Part shown: positions 17,937-26,878 of the stretch, in pieces
Layout: every line of letters starts with the position of its first letter
Numbering within the stretch: position 1 is the stretch's first letter
Assembly: GCF_014696355.1 (NCBI RefSeq)
Contig: NZ_JACJQA010000009.1
Coordinates: 1-64,000 of the forward strand
Direction: 5' to 3'
DNA length: 64,000 bases
From: Pseudanabaena sp. FACHB-1998
Lineage (GTDB): Bacteria > Cyanobacteriota > Cyanobacteriia > Pseudanabaenales > Pseudanabaenaceae
The notes under the pieces: generated by a model
What the model was told of the DNA's origin: nothing
The model's input: the letters and a program-made list of their open reading frames with translations, nothing else
The model's database searches: none
Program-made: the position numbers and the translations under genes

Positions 17937-18419
17937 ATGCCTCCCATGGTTCTGGATGTTCTACCAAAAATCAACTTCATGGAAGACATTTCAGAAATCA
18001 CCCATACTGAGCCAGAACGAGCCATAGATTTAGACCTAATTCGCCAGCAACTTGCTACTCGCGCCCATCAGCTCTCTATTCCCCAAATAGAAAAACATTT
18101 ATTTCTATGCGCCGATCAGACAAAGCCACTCTGTTGTCAAAAAGAAGTTGGCTTACAAGCTTGGGACTACCTCAAGCGCCGCATCAAAGAGCTAGACCTT
18201 GAAATCAAAATCTTTCGTACTAAAACTAATTGTTTACGGGTATGCGATCGCGGGCCCATTCTTTTAGTCTATCCAGATGGGATTTGGTATCATTCTGCCA
18301 CTACAGAAGTATTAGAAAGGATTTTGCAAGAACATATTATTGGCGGTAAAGTCGTTGACGACTATGCCTTTGTGGTTCCTAATCCGTCCTCCAGCAATGA
18401 AATAAATCTAAAGAATTAG
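17937..18419 (+). CDS. Thioredoxin-like [2Fe-2S] ferredoxin family protein
   Basis: 160 residues. [15 protein letters not shown] and [23 protein letters not shown] give the four cysteines spaced as in thioredoxin-like 2Fe-2S ferredoxins (NuoE-like fold). The PDGIWY and [15 protein letters not shown] blocks are typical of small cyanobacterial and chloroplast members. The partner is unknown. It follows the thioredoxin-fold gene by 18 bases, so a redox pair is plausible. Its last residues (INLKN) are encoded by the left arm of the terminator hairpin. Confidence 0.85.
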   Translation: MPPMVLDVLPKINFMEDISEITHTEPERAIDLDLIRQQLATRAHQLSIPQIEKHLFLCADQTKPLCCQKEVGLQAWDYLKRRIKELDLEIKIFRTKTNCLRVCDRGPILLVYPDGIWYHSATTEVLERILQEHIIGGKVVDDYAFVVPNPSSSNEINLKN

Positions 18420-18456
18420 TGACGACGCGAAGCATCGCCACTAATTCTTTAGATTT
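18404..18456. terminator. Hairpin covering the ferredoxin-like gene stop
   Basis: AAATCTAAAGAATTAGTG pairs with CACTAATTCTTTAGATTT. The TAG stop at 18417-18419 is inside the left arm. Convergent genes end at 18419 and 18493. Confidence 0.7.
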
Positions 18457-18492
18457 CAAATCAAAAAAGCAATACTGAACATCGCTTTTTTG

Positions 18493-19851
18493 CTATTGCG
18501 AAAGAGCCTCTTTGCGAGAATCAAAAAGCTGCAATACTGCACTCTTAATATTGTCGATGACATAAGGATCGCAGCTTTTGATTAATTCTTCCGCAGTCAG
18601 ATTCCCCTTAAAAAATTCCTTAGAAAGGAATAACATCCGACTCATTTCCAGAAAACCAAGGGACTTCACCATAAAAGTTGCCACAGGTGAATTTTTGACA
18701 TCATAACTAGAGTCTACAGTGCGTCCTTTGTCTAAAAGTTCTAAAACTTCAGCTTCTATAGGAGTTGTCGGTTGATACGGCTCAGTAATTTCTGGCAAAA
18801 ATTGTTCTAAACCAACTACAGGCATATCTTCTAAAGGTAATTCTCCCATCATTGTTGATAGCGGAATGTCGCGCCCGATCCGAAATGATAGAGCTTCTAA
18901 AATGGCGATCGAAGTTAATTTTGTCCCTAAATATAATCGAGATACTTCTAAATTTTGCTTAGTTTGAGCTAATAACTTGTAATAGGATTTTTCATCAGGC
19001 TCATTGCGATAGCGTCTAAATACGATTTCAGGAGATAAAAAGTTCATAAATCCTTCCATCTTTTGCATAGAAACTCTGTAACCATGCACAGTATAGGAAT
19101 TTACATTCTTTAAATCATGATTTGTTTCGGGAATTAAGTTCCAAGTATTGTTGAGAAAGTGAGAAGAATTAGTACTTGCAAAATTTTCGACATCTCTATT
19201 AGAAAGCCGCACCGCCCTTTTTACAAATCCCCCTATTTCCTCATCATTCCACCCCAAATTAAATACTTCATTAGCATTAACTAACCGCCCAAACAGTAGA
19301 TCTGATGATGTTAATCCCGAAGAAGATTGAGGACGAAAAGGAATAGTTGCTTCGATACAAGCGGCTATTTCCGTAAGTTTGCTTAGTGGCAGCATTTTTT
19401 CTAAAGCTTTACCCGCAATTAAGGCGCTTAGAAATTCATTTTGCCCAGACATCGGTAACAGAGGCTGTCCATGATTAAAGCCAAACAGCATCAGTACCAT
19501 ATTAAAAATGACATCCTCTTGTAGTTCGGGTGGTTCGAGAATGACGAGTTGTTCACGGTCTTCTTTGATATAGGGAGAAATGTAGCGACTAATATTGACA
19601 CTAATGCCTTGATCGACCTGCACATAGACCAAATCATGAAATAACGCCGATATGACTTCGATCGCATCTCCACCTGCGCCCACCTCAAAAATGTGGTTTG
19701 GGGTATGAAATGATCGCCAAGGACCTGTCATGGTCTGAATGATCAAATTGGAGATTTTAGTCAATTGTTCTGTGTCAACTTGACCTTGCAAGTCAGCGAT
19801 CGCCCATGTGAGACAATCTAGACATTTTTGTTTATCTGTTGCCGTACTCAT
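18493..19851 (-). CDS. HD-domain protein, predicted metal-dependent phosphohydrolase-like
   Basis: 452 residues. The first part carries WRSFHTPNHIFEV (His49, His53) and ALFHDLVY (His72-Asp73), the order H...HD expected of the HD superfamily. The remaining 370 residues are mostly helical with no further recognisable domain. No signal or membrane segment. The nearest thing I recall is a set of uncharacterised cyanobacterial proteins. Substrate unknown; cyclic or phosphorylated nucleotide hydrolysis is only a family-level guess. It is monocistronic. Confidence 0.65.
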   Translation of the reverse strand: MSTATDKQKCLDCLTWAIADLQGQVDTEQLTKISNLIIQTMTGPWRSFHTPNHIFEVGAGGDAIEVISALFHDLVYVQVDQGISVNISRYISPYIKEDREQLVILEPPELQEDVIFNMVLMLFGFNHGQPLLPMSGQNEFLSALIAGKALEKMLPLSKLTEIAACIEATIPFRPQSSSGLTSSDLLFGRLVNANEVFNLGWNDEEIGGFVKRAVRLSNRDVENFASTNSSHFLNNTWNLIPETNHDLKNVNSYTVHGYRVSMQKMEGFMNFLSPEIVFRRYRNEPDEKSYYKLLAQTKQNLEVSRLYLGTKLTSIAILEALSFRIGRDIPLSTMMGELPLEDMPVVGLEQFLPEITEPYQPTTPIEAEVLELLDKGRTVDSSYDVKNSPVATFMVKSLGFLEMSRMLFLSKEFFKGNLTAEELIKSCDPYVIDNIKSAVLQLFDSRKEALSQ

Positions 19852-20233
19852 CCAACCTTCTCCGCATTTAACGTCTTCGTATTTACAGCGTTTTTTCGAT
19901 CACCTCAACCACAAAATGTTGGTTATACAATAGGCAAAGCTTGTAACCTAAATAATTTGCTAAATGCTTTGACATGAGTATAGGTATGTTTATGGAGTTT
20001 GTCTGAGCGCAGAGCGCTGTAGGCTGTGTATTGCATGAAACTTAGACTGACCTGTATGTATAAGGGATTGGATTTATTGGATTTTGCTTTTTTTAATATT
20101 ACTAATACTGTCAAAAAGATATGGCAGCCCTAAATCATTTGTAGATTTTTGTTGATTGGAAGCGCATCCCGTCGGGGGGTGTTTTCAATAACTATTTAGG
20201 ATTGCTCTGGGCGACACAAAGCGCCTTATATCT
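19852..20233. other. Gene-free region between the HD-protein and Nudix genes
   Basis: About 380 bases. A 63-codon minus-strand frame here is not supported. Near 20125-20200 the sequence CCCTAAATCATTTG and ACTATTTAGGATTGCT form a loose inverted pair like the palindrome at 14721, probably a decayed repeat. Confidence 0.4.
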
Positions 20234-20707
20234 TTACATATTAATACGCCTCTCCAAAGATGACAGAAAATCTAACATGATCTGCTTATGACTGAACGCA
20301 ATTGGACGATTTTGTAATGCACGGCTGGAATAATGTGTACCTTTAATGATTTCTTCCTCGGAGAGAAAGTCCATGTCCCAGCCTTCACAAAGTTCGAGCA
20401 TATCTATACCTACATCTAAACGACCATAAAATACATGACGAATTACTTGATCTCCTGAATAGCTGCGGAAGAGACTGATCGGTTCGGGAACATAGTTAAT
20501 TTCTTCCTTTAATTCTCGTTGGATGCATATTTCAGGATTTTCGCCTAGCTCTAGGTGTCCGCCAAACATTGTCCACACCCCCGGATGCACGATAGTGGGA
20601 ATATCGTCGCGTAATTGCATTAAGAATTTATCTTGATGCTGAAGTATCGCGATCGCTACTGAACGAATTGTGCTGTCGGAGGTGTTTGAACCTATAGCAT
20701 TACTCAT
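20234..20707 (-). CDS. Nudix hydrolase
   Basis: 157 residues with a complete Nudix box from GHLELGENPE through RELKEEINY (pattern Gx5Ex7REUxEE). Such enzymes cleave nucleoside diphosphates linked to another group; the substrate cannot be told from sequence. An N-terminal block SVAIAILQHQDKFLMQLRDD fits the beta-sheet preceding the box. It is a single gene with its promoter in the 280-base divergent spacer shared with the M16 gene. Confidence 0.9.
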   Translation of the reverse strand: MSNAIGSNTSDSTIRSVAIAILQHQDKFLMQLRDDIPTIVHPGVWTMFGGHLELGENPEICIQRELKEEINYVPEPISLFRSYSGDQVIRHVFYGRLDVGIDMLELCEGWDMDFLSEEEIIKGTHYSSRALQNRPIAFSHKQIMLDFLSSLERRINM

Positions 20708-20991
20708 AATTAATACTCATAATTAATTAAGTTTGAGATTCTGTATATCGTTAGTTTGGCTTGAAATTGACTTTGACTAAATCTAAGTTTATTAAGAATA
20801 GAGTGTGGGCGCTAAGCACCGCCACTCTATTGTGGGGGTTAATACCAGCGCCGACCGCTGCACAAAGTATTTTGCTGATATTTTTACTCAACTCGGAAAT
20901 ACAGGAAAATACTTTGTGTAGCTTTAGATACCATGTATTTATAAATACATAGGATAATAAAATAATTATAAAGATTTAAACAGTAATTATT

Positions 20992-22293
20992 GTGCCAATT
21001 ACCTGCGATCGCGTAGCTGCAAAAGTTTCTCCAAAAGCGACTTTTCTGAAGTTGGGAAACGGAATAACTCTGGTTCATCAAGAGGTTCCCACCGCAGCAG
21101 TCGCGAGCGTAGATGTCTGGGTAAAAGCGGGGACAACAAGTGACCCAGAAAAGGCGATCGGGATGGCACATTTTCTCGAACACATGATTTTTAAGGGAAC
21201 TGAGTTTATCGCCCCTAGCGAATTTGATCGAGTAATAGAGTCTGAGGGTGGGGTTTCTAATGCGGCAACGAGTTTGGACTATGTCCACTATAGCTTTACG
21301 GTGGATGCGAACCGATTTGCGATAACTCTGCCTTATTTAGCGCAAATGCTGCTTCAGGCAAAGATTGATGAATATGAGTTAGAGCAGGAGCGATTAGTCG
21401 TCCTTGAGGAATTGCGTCAAAGCTTAGATGATCCCGACTGTTTTGCCTATCAACATTTGATGCAAACTGCCTATGGCGATCATCCCTATAGCCGAACAGT
21501 TTTAGGTAATGAAGAAGTAATTTCGCAAATTACCGCCGACCAAATGCGTGCTTACCATCGCACTTATTATCGTCCTGAAAATATGACTGTGGCGATCGCG
21601 GGAGCTGTAACTCGTGAAGAAGCGATCAGAATTGTAGATACTGCTTTTACTAGTGACACTTTTTCGAGAAATTTTTTAGACGATCGCTCTAGTCATGTTA
21701 ATCAGCCTATCGCTATCAAACCAGCGATGAAACGGGATCAGGTCAAGTTACCAAGAGTGCAACAGAGTCGCTTGACGGTGGCATGGTTGGGGGCAAGTGT
21801 CGCGGATTTAGAAGATGCCATTCAGCTTGAGTTGGTATCAACTATTTTGACGGAGGGGCGATCGGCTCGGTTAGTGCGCGACTTACTTGAGGAATCTGAT
21901 TTAGTACAGGATCTTGCGGGTAGTTTCTCCATGCAGCAAGAATCGGCGTTATTTTCAATTTCTACTTACTTAGATGCCGAGAATCTGGAAATAGTTGAGC
22001 AAAGGATTATGCAACAGGTGCAGGATTTGCATTTACATCCTATTTCGGAGGCGGAACTCAATAAGGCTAAGCGATCGCTTTGCAATCATTTCACTTTTGC
22101 CCTAGAGTCACCTAGCCAACTAGCTAGCTTTTTGGGATATCACAGTCTGTTAGGTTGTGAGGAACTTTGTACGGATTGGACAAATGCTTACTGCGATATC
22201 ATTCGCAAAGTCCAGCCCTTAGATTTACAGAAACTAGTTCAAAAATATCTCTCTTTAGAAAGCTATATCGTCACCAGTGTAATTCCCGAATAA
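20992..22293 (+). CDS. M16 family zinc peptidase (catalytic subunit)
   Basis: 433 residues from GTG 20992. The inverted zinc motif HFLEH is at His60-Glu63-His64, and the downstream glutamate region LVVLEELRQS is present. LGNGITLVHQEVPTAAVASVDVWVKAGT is the typical N-terminal strand region. It is paired with a second M16 gene 158 bases downstream that lacks the motif, the usual arrangement of a heterodimeric two-part M16 protease. It probably degrades peptides; PqqL/YmxG-type enzymes are relatives. Confidence 0.9.
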   Translation: MPITCDRVAAKVSPKATFLKLGNGITLVHQEVPTAAVASVDVWVKAGTTSDPEKAIGMAHFLEHMIFKGTEFIAPSEFDRVIESEGGVSNAATSLDYVHYSFTVDANRFAITLPYLAQMLLQAKIDEYELEQERLVVLEELRQSLDDPDCFAYQHLMQTAYGDHPYSRTVLGNEEVISQITADQMRAYHRTYYRPENMTVAIAGAVTREEAIRIVDTAFTSDTFSRNFLDDRSSHVNQPIAIKPAMKRDQVKLPRVQQSRLTVAWLGASVADLEDAIQLELVSTILTEGRSARLVRDLLEESDLVQDLAGSFSMQQESALFSISTYLDAENLEIVEQRIMQQVQDLHLHPISEAELNKAKRSLCNHFTFALESPSQLASFLGYHSLLGCEELCTDWTNAYCDIIRKVQPLDLQKLVQKYLSLESYIVTSVIPE

Positions 22294-22398
22294 TGTTTTT
22301 CAAAACTAAGAATGGCACAGCAATTTTTAGTTTTGAAAAACATTGTTGAGTTTGTTTTTTAATTCACAAAAACGTTGTCCCACTTTCGTAAATTGGTA
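22292..22398. repeat. Palindromic repeat between the two M16 genes
   Basis: The hairpin AATGTTTTTCAAAACT ... AGTTTTGAAAAACATT begins in the stop codon. It is followed by TTGAGTTTGTTTTTTAATTCACAAAAA and ends in AATTGGTAT. This is an uninterrupted relative of the element that is split by a MITE at 37.8 kb. Confidence 0.6.
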
Positions 22399-22451
22399 TT
22401 ACGGCGCTTTTCGGGTAAGATTTTTAGGTAAAATGCATTTGTCACTAAACA

Positions 22452-23708
22452 ATGTCAAAACGAGCAAGCGATCGCCTAGTGCTATCTAATGGCATTGTGG
22501 TCTTGGTAACTGAAAATCCTACGGCTGATATTATTGCGGCCCGTTGTTTTTTTGCGGGTGGTGAGCGACTGGAAACTCCTGCAAAATCAGGACTAAGTCA
22601 TCTAGCAGCATCATTGATGACGCGAGGCACTAAGCAATATTCCTCCTTGGAAATTGCCGAGCAAGTCGAATCCATTGGAGCATCTTTGGGGACAGAATGC
22701 TCTAGCGATTATTTTTTACTTTCTTTAAAAACAATCACCGCCGATTTCCATGATGTATTGGTGCTGGGTTCGGAAATTTTGCGATCGCCTAGTTTCCCTG
22801 ATAGTGAACTCGATTTAGAGCGTCGTTTAACGATGCAATCGATCCGATCGCAACAGGAGCGACCTTTTACAATCGCCTATGACCGCTTGCAAAAACTGAT
22901 GTATGGCGATCATCCCTACGGACTCTCGAGCTTAGGGACTGAAGAAACCGTTAAGGGAATTACTAGAGACGATTTAGTCGCTTTTCATCAACAACAACTC
23001 CGTCCTGAGCAAATGGTCGTGAGCATTGCAGGTAAAATTTCCCCAGAAAAAGCGATCTCCTTGGTCGAAGAATCCTTTGGTGATTGGCAGTCTTCTGTAC
23101 CCTTAAGCACTCAGCCTACCCCAACCCCAATATTTCAGCCCCAATTAGTCACCCATGAGCAGGACACCCAACAGGCGATCGTGATCATCGGCTACCCTGC
23201 GCCATCGGTGAGTTCCCCAGACTATGCTGCCCTGAAGATCATTTCTACTTACTTAGGTAATGGGTTATCCAGCCGCCTTTTTGTGGAATTGCGAGAAAAG
23301 CGGGGACTTGCCTACGAAGTTTCGGCTTTTTATCCCACTAGACTAGAGACTTCCCAATTTGTTGCCTACATGGGAACTGCCTCCCAAAATACGGGAACAG
23401 CTTTAGAAGGTTTGCGCCATGAGTGCGAAAGATTAGCTAATGTCACCCTCTCAGAAGAAGAACTCAGCGTTTGTAAAAGTAAGCTCTTAGGGCAGTACGC
23501 TCTCGGTAAACAGACCAATAGCCAAATTGCTCAGGTGTATGGCTGGTATGAAGTGATGGGGCTAGGATTAGAATTTGATCGCTCTTTCGTCGAATCTATC
23601 GAAGCCGTTACCCAAGCGGATGTCCAAAATGTTGCTAAAAAGTATTTTGCTACGCCCGCAATTTCTGTAGTTGGCTCAGCCGAAGCCTTAAAGCAATTAA
23701 AGTTTTAG
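22452..23708 (+). CDS. M16 family peptidase-like protein without zinc motif
   Basis: 418 residues of the M16 fold. Where the partner has HFLEH, this protein has SHLAASLMTRG, so both the glutamate and the second histidine are missing and it cannot bind zinc. The glycine-rich and R/Y pair typical of the non-catalytic subunit is recognisable: LGNGLSSRLFVELREKRGLAYEVSAF. Its role should be substrate binding within a heterodimer with the upstream gene product. It has the same orientation and is probably co-transcribed or read from an own promoter after the repeat. Confidence 0.88.
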   Translation: MSKRASDRLVLSNGIVVLVTENPTADIIAARCFFAGGERLETPAKSGLSHLAASLMTRGTKQYSSLEIAEQVESIGASLGTECSSDYFLLSLKTITADFHDVLVLGSEILRSPSFPDSELDLERRLTMQSIRSQQERPFTIAYDRLQKLMYGDHPYGLSSLGTEETVKGITRDDLVAFHQQQLRPEQMVVSIAGKISPEKAISLVEESFGDWQSSVPLSTQPTPTPIFQPQLVTHEQDTQQAIVIIGYPAPSVSSPDYAALKIISTYLGNGLSSRLFVELREKRGLAYEVSAFYPTRLETSQFVAYMGTASQNTGTALEGLRHECERLANVTLSEEELSVCKSKLLGQYALGKQTNSQIAQVYGWYEVMGLGLEFDRSFVESIEAVTQADVQNVAKKYFATPAISVVGSAEALKQLKF

Positions 23709-23709
23709 C

Positions 23710-23746
23710 CTTTTGGATGGCGCGGCGAAGCCGCGTCATCCAAAAG
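23710..23746 (+). terminator. Hairpin after the second M16 gene
   Basis: CTTTTGGATGGCGCGGC and GCCGCGTCATCCAAAAG with one mismatch, loop GAA, 2 bases after the stop. Confidence 0.6.
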
Positions 23747-23787
23747 CTGGTTCCTTATTAAATTGCCGCACCCTAAGTAGCTAATTG

Positions 23788-23820
23788 AAAACAGAAAATG
23801 GCTCCGCCATTTTCTGTTTT
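23788..23820. repeat. Palindrome just upstream of the cysteine desulfurase gene
   Basis: AAAACAGAAAATGGC-TCC-GCCATTTTCTGTTTT, followed by GGTAT. It belongs to the ATACCAA/TTGGTAT family. It contains an in-frame ATG (23798) that makes the desulfurase frame look 11 codons longer than it probably is. Confidence 0.65.
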
Positions 23821-23830
23821 GGTATCACCT

Positions 23831-24982
23831 ATGCAAAGACCAATTTATCTTGATTGTCATGCAACTACGCCCGTAGATGAACGAGTCTTAGCAGCTATGC
23901 TGCCCTATTTTCGAGAATCCTTTGGTAATCCCGCGAGTGTGGGGCATCTATACGGGTGGGAAGCAGAATCAGCAGTTAAATTAGCGCGTGAAGCGATCGC
24001 TAATTCCATCAATGCGACACCTGAAGAAATCATCTTTACTAGTGGCGCAACCGAAGCGAATAATCTTGCCATTAAAGGCGTTGCGGAGGCATACCATCGA
24101 AAGGGAAGACATATTATTACCCTCCAGACGGAACATAGCGCTGTTCTTGATCCCTGCGGTTATCTAGAATCCCTTGGCTTTGAGATTACTTATTTACCCG
24201 TAAAGTCTGATGGTTTAATTGATTTACAAGAATTAGAGATGGCGATCCGTCCCGATACGATTTTAGTGTCAGTAATGGCGGCAAATAATGAAATTGGCGT
24301 GCTACAACCGATCGCTACTATTGGGCAGCTATGCCATGAGCGTCAAATTCTCTTTCATACCGATGCCGCACAGGCGATCGGCAAAATCCCTCTTGATGTG
24401 CAAGCTATGCAGATTGATTTGATGTCTCTCACGGCGCATAAAATCTATGGCGCGAAAGGTATTGGCGCTTTGTATGTGCGTCGTCGCCATCCTAGAGTCA
24501 CTCTTGCCCCTCAATTACATGGTGGTGGGCATGAACGAGGAATGCGCTCTGGCACTCTTTACACCCCGCAAATTGTCGGCTTTGCCAAGGCTCTAGAAAT
24601 AGCGATCGCCTCACAAGCGGAGGAAGAGCAAAAAGCTTTAACCTTACGACAACATCTTTGGCAAAAACTAAGCGAACTTGAGTCCATTCGGCTCAACGGT
24701 CATCCAAAGCTACGCCTTGCGGGAAATCTCAATGTTAGTTTTAGGGGAATTAATGGACAAGCCTTAATGCTTGCCCTACAAACGATAGTCGCGATCTCTT
24801 CAGGCTCCGCCTGTTCCTCCGCAAAATCTGCTCCCTCCCATGTGCTGAAGGCTCTAGGTCATACCGATGAGCTAGCTTATGCTTCCATCCGTTTTGGCAT
24901 TGGTAGATTTAACACCCTAGAAGAAATAGAAATTGTTGCTAATCATGTGGTGGAGTCAGTGCGATCGCTAAGAAATTCATAA
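23831..24982 (+). CDS. Cysteine desulfurase (IscS/NifS family)
   Basis: PLP enzyme that takes sulfur from cysteine for Fe-S clusters and thiolation. From ATG 23831 it is 383 residues and begins MQRPIYLDCHATTPVD, the classic N-terminus; the upstream ATG is within a repeat. PLP lysine is in LTAHKIYGAKG at about 204. The mobile-loop cysteine is in SSGSACSSAKSAPSHVL near 328, with the longer loop of the IscS/NifS group. It is a single gene; no iscU or sufE is nearby. Confidence 0.93.
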   Translation: MQRPIYLDCHATTPVDERVLAAMLPYFRESFGNPASVGHLYGWEAESAVKLAREAIANSINATPEEIIFTSGATEANNLAIKGVAEAYHRKGRHIITLQTEHSAVLDPCGYLESLGFEITYLPVKSDGLIDLQELEMAIRPDTILVSVMAANNEIGVLQPIATIGQLCHERQILFHTDAAQAIGKIPLDVQAMQIDLMSLTAHKIYGAKGIGALYVRRRHPRVTLAPQLHGGGHERGMRSGTLYTPQIVGFAKALEIAIASQAEEEQKALTLRQHLWQKLSELESIRLNGHPKLRLAGNLNVSFRGINGQALMLALQTIVAISSGSACSSAKSAPSHVLKALGHTDELAYASIRFGIGRFNTLEEIEIVANHVVESVRSLRNS

Positions 24983-24985
24983 CTT

Positions 24986-25020
24986 CAAAACTAAAAATGG
25001 CATAGCCATTTTTAGTTTTG
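24986..25020. repeat. Palindrome after the cysteine desulfurase gene
   Basis: CAAAACTAAAAATGGC-ATA-GCCATTTTTAGTTTTG, 4 bases after the stop. The GCCATTTT core is shared with the palindromes at 4.4, 22.3, 23.8, 34.9 and 37.8 kb. It may double as terminator. Confidence 0.6.
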
Positions 25021-25054
25021 GTACAACATGACGAACGCCAGATATAATTTAGAG

Positions 25055-25096
25055 AAATTTTTGAAAGCGCTGCTTTGCCGTGCTTTCAAAAATTTT
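25055..25096. repeat. Hairpin upstream of nrdR
   Basis: AAATTTTTGAAAGC and GCTTTCAAAAATTT flank a 13-base loop and are followed by a T-run; possibly a terminator for transcripts from the left. Confidence 0.5.
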
Positions 25097-25160
25097 TTTA
25101 AGTTTTAATGCAGCGCAAAGCGCTGTAATCTAGCAATAGTCAACAAGTTCGAGATATGTC

Positions 25161-25613
25161 ATGCTCTGCCCGTTTTGCCAACATACCGATAGCCGTGTAT
25201 TAGAATCTCGTTCGGCAGAAGCAGGCTCTAGTATTAGACGCAGGCGTGAATGTCTTAACTGTCAGCGTCGTTTTACCACTTACGAACGCATTGAATTTGT
25301 CCCCATTACGGTTTTAAAGCGAGATGGCGCGATCGAATCCTTTGATCGCTCTAAGCTACTACGGGGCATGATTCGTGCTTGCGAAAAAACGGGCGTACCT
25401 CAAACTACCCTAGAATCAATTATTGACGAAATAGAAGCGCAACTACAAGTACGCGAGCGCCATCAAGTTTCTAGTGTGGAGATTGGTGAAATGGTCTTGC
25501 AATATTTACAGGAAGTAAGTGAAGTTGCTTACGTGCGTTTTGCCTCAGTCTATCGGCAATTTCGGGGAGTCAGAGACTTCGCTGAGGCCCTAAATCACTT
25601 TACAGCTAATTAA
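25161..25613 (+). CDS. nrdR: Transcriptional repressor NrdR
   Basis: 150 residues, the standard length. The N-terminal zinc ribbon is CPFC (residues 3-6) with [17 protein letters not shown], and an ATP-cone domain follows ([22 protein letters not shown]). It represses ribonucleotide reductase genes in response to nucleotide levels by binding NrdR boxes. No ribonucleotide reductase gene is in this window. It appears monocistronic. Confidence 0.96.
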   Translation: MLCPFCQHTDSRVLESRSAEAGSSIRRRRECLNCQRRFTTYERIEFVPITVLKRDGAIESFDRSKLLRGMIRACEKTGVPQTTLESIIDEIEAQLQVRERHQVSSVEIGEMVLQYLQEVSEVAYVRFASVYRQFRGVRDFAEALNHFTAN

Positions 25614-25954
25614 TGTTAAGTTTGCTACGGTGATCTGCCGCAAAAATCTCAAGTGCTGTCAAAATTTCCCCATTTAATTAATTTTATTACCTAACTTTAG
25701 ACTGAAATTAATCTGTATTCCATAACTAGAGTTAGAAAGAAATAAGTTTAAAAAAACTCAAAAGCTTTGCTAGTAGCCAATATTTATATTAATAGTTATT
25801 TGTTTGTCTACATTTTTACCTTAACTAAGCGATCGCGGCAAAAGATATAGAAACAGAAGCTAACAAAAATTTGTAAAGAAAAGTTGAAATTTTTTATTGA
25901 CCCTAGCTATAATAACTATGTTTTGTAATCCCGATCGCATTTCAGGGTCTAAAT
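25614..25954. other. AT-rich gene-free region upstream of the DUF3155 gene
   Basis: About 340 bases, very AT-rich, with one HIP1 octamer. No gene or hairpin that I can support. It should contain the promoter of the gene starting at 25969. Confidence 0.4.
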
Positions 25955-25961
25955 TAGGAGG
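25955..25961 (+). promoter_or_regulatory. Strong ribosome binding site deciding the DUF3155 gene start
   Basis: TAGGAGG, an almost perfect anti-Shine-Dalgarno match, lies 7 bases before a TTG at 25969. It indicates that the TTG, not an upstream codon, is the start. Confidence 0.75.
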
Positions 25962-25968
25962 TATTGAT

Positions 25969-26277
25969 TTGGCAAGGAGACGTAAGCGGAAGAGTAGACG
26001 TCGCCAAGAAGGGCGCAAAATCCTAGAACATATTCCTCAATTTAGTATCGATAGCGGTGAAGATAAGCCAGTGACGGCTGCACGTAAGTACATTCATACA
26101 CATGGCATTCTTCCTCCAGCACTGTTGCTCGTAAGACGTAACGAGCATACAACAGATCGATACTTCTGGGCAGAGAAAGGACTATTTGGAGCACAGTATG
26201 TTGAAGAAAATCACTTCTTATTTCCCAGTCTGAAACCGCCTGAAGAAAGAGAAGTAGCACTTGCTGTATCCAGATAA
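25969..26277 (+). CDS. DUF3155 family small basic protein
   Basis: 102 residues from TTG 25969. It begins MARRRKRKSRRRQEGRKILEH (start read as Met), a strongly basic head, followed by the conserved block PVTAARKYIHTHGILPPALLL and TDRYFWAEKGLFGAQY. DUF3155 is a cyanobacterial family of unknown function. The basic N-terminus suggests nucleic-acid binding (inference). The longer frame from 25897 adds an unrelated leader without a ribosome site and is rejected. Confidence 0.82.
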   Translation: MARRRKRKSRRRQEGRKILEHIPQFSIDSGEDKPVTAARKYIHTHGILPPALLLVRRNEHTTDRYFWAEKGLFGAQYVEENHFLFPSLKPPEEREVALAVSR

Positions 26278-26566
26278 GCCTTGATCAACTTACTAAAGCA
26301 ATAAAACCTCAACCTATTGTGTTGTGTGATATTTCTTTAATTTACATACTGTTCATAAATATTAATTTCTATAAAAGCTGTGTTTATCCTACAGTTAATA
26401 GAGATTAAAAAATCTTGGTTGTAAATTATTAGAAAAAATATTCGGCTGGATTTGTTGAATTTTTCGGTCAGAAATATTTAAAATTTTGCGGTTATTTGAT
26501 TAGCCGTTTAATGGGGGTTTTATTGATTAATGAATATATTAACTGTTGAAATTATTTAACACATCT
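26278..26566. other. AT-rich untranslated stretch after the DUF3155 gene
   Basis: About 290 bases with no gene, ending at a hairpin with a T-run (26567-26599). It could be a long 3' UTR or a small RNA with its own terminator; the sequence alone does not decide. Confidence 0.35.
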
Positions 26567-26599
26567 TCCAGAAGTGACATCTCACTTCTGGATTTTTTA
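26567..26599 (+). terminator. Rho-independent terminator-like hairpin
   Basis: TCCAGAAGTGA-CATC-TCACTTCTGGA followed by TTTTTTA. Classical shape, 290 bases beyond the nearest plus-strand stop. Confidence 0.65.
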
Positions 26600-26601
26600 T
26601 G

Positions 26602-26713
26602 TTTAGCGGTTGGCATTCTTGTGAGGAGATAAAACCAGAATCGAGTTGCGGCGCTTCGCGCCGCAACTCGATTCTGGTTTTGATTTGTCCTAATGCAGGT
26701 GACTTTAGCTATA
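26602..26713. mobile_element. MITE-like element
   Basis: The left end is TTTAGCGGTTGGCATTCTTG; the right end is TGCAGGTGACTTTAGCTATA. A perfect palindrome (26631-26681, loop TTC, core AGTTGCGGCGC) fills the middle. A further partial end, TATAGCGATCTCTAAGTGGATTAG, begins at 26710, so two elements may abut. Confidence 0.6.
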
Positions 26714-26793
26714 TAGCGATCTCTAAGTGGATTAGGATACAAAACCATAGGGCAGCACAAATTACTGCCCTATTGGATTAATTTAATAATTAA

Positions 26794-26830
26794 AAAGTAA
26801 AAAGCCTCGCTGTGCGAGGCTTTTTACTTT
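26794..26830. terminator. Terminator before the 70-residue conserved gene
   Basis: AAAGTAAAAAGCCTCGC-TGT-GCGAGGCTTTTTACTTT, A-run and T-run on both sides. It can end the minus-strand gene whose stop is at 26879. Confidence 0.75.
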
Positions 26831-26878
26831 TGATTATATAATTTGTAGAAGTAAATCATAAAAAGCAAAAAGTAATTA

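Noticed and set aside
19923-20114. 63-codon minus-strand frame
   Set aside because: No ribosome site and no family resemblance; lies in a decayed repeat region.
20761-20952. 63-codon plus-strand frame with a signal-peptide-like stretch
   Set aside because: The middle is encoded by a GC-rich repeat-like hairpin (CTCTATT arms), and it has no ribosome site.
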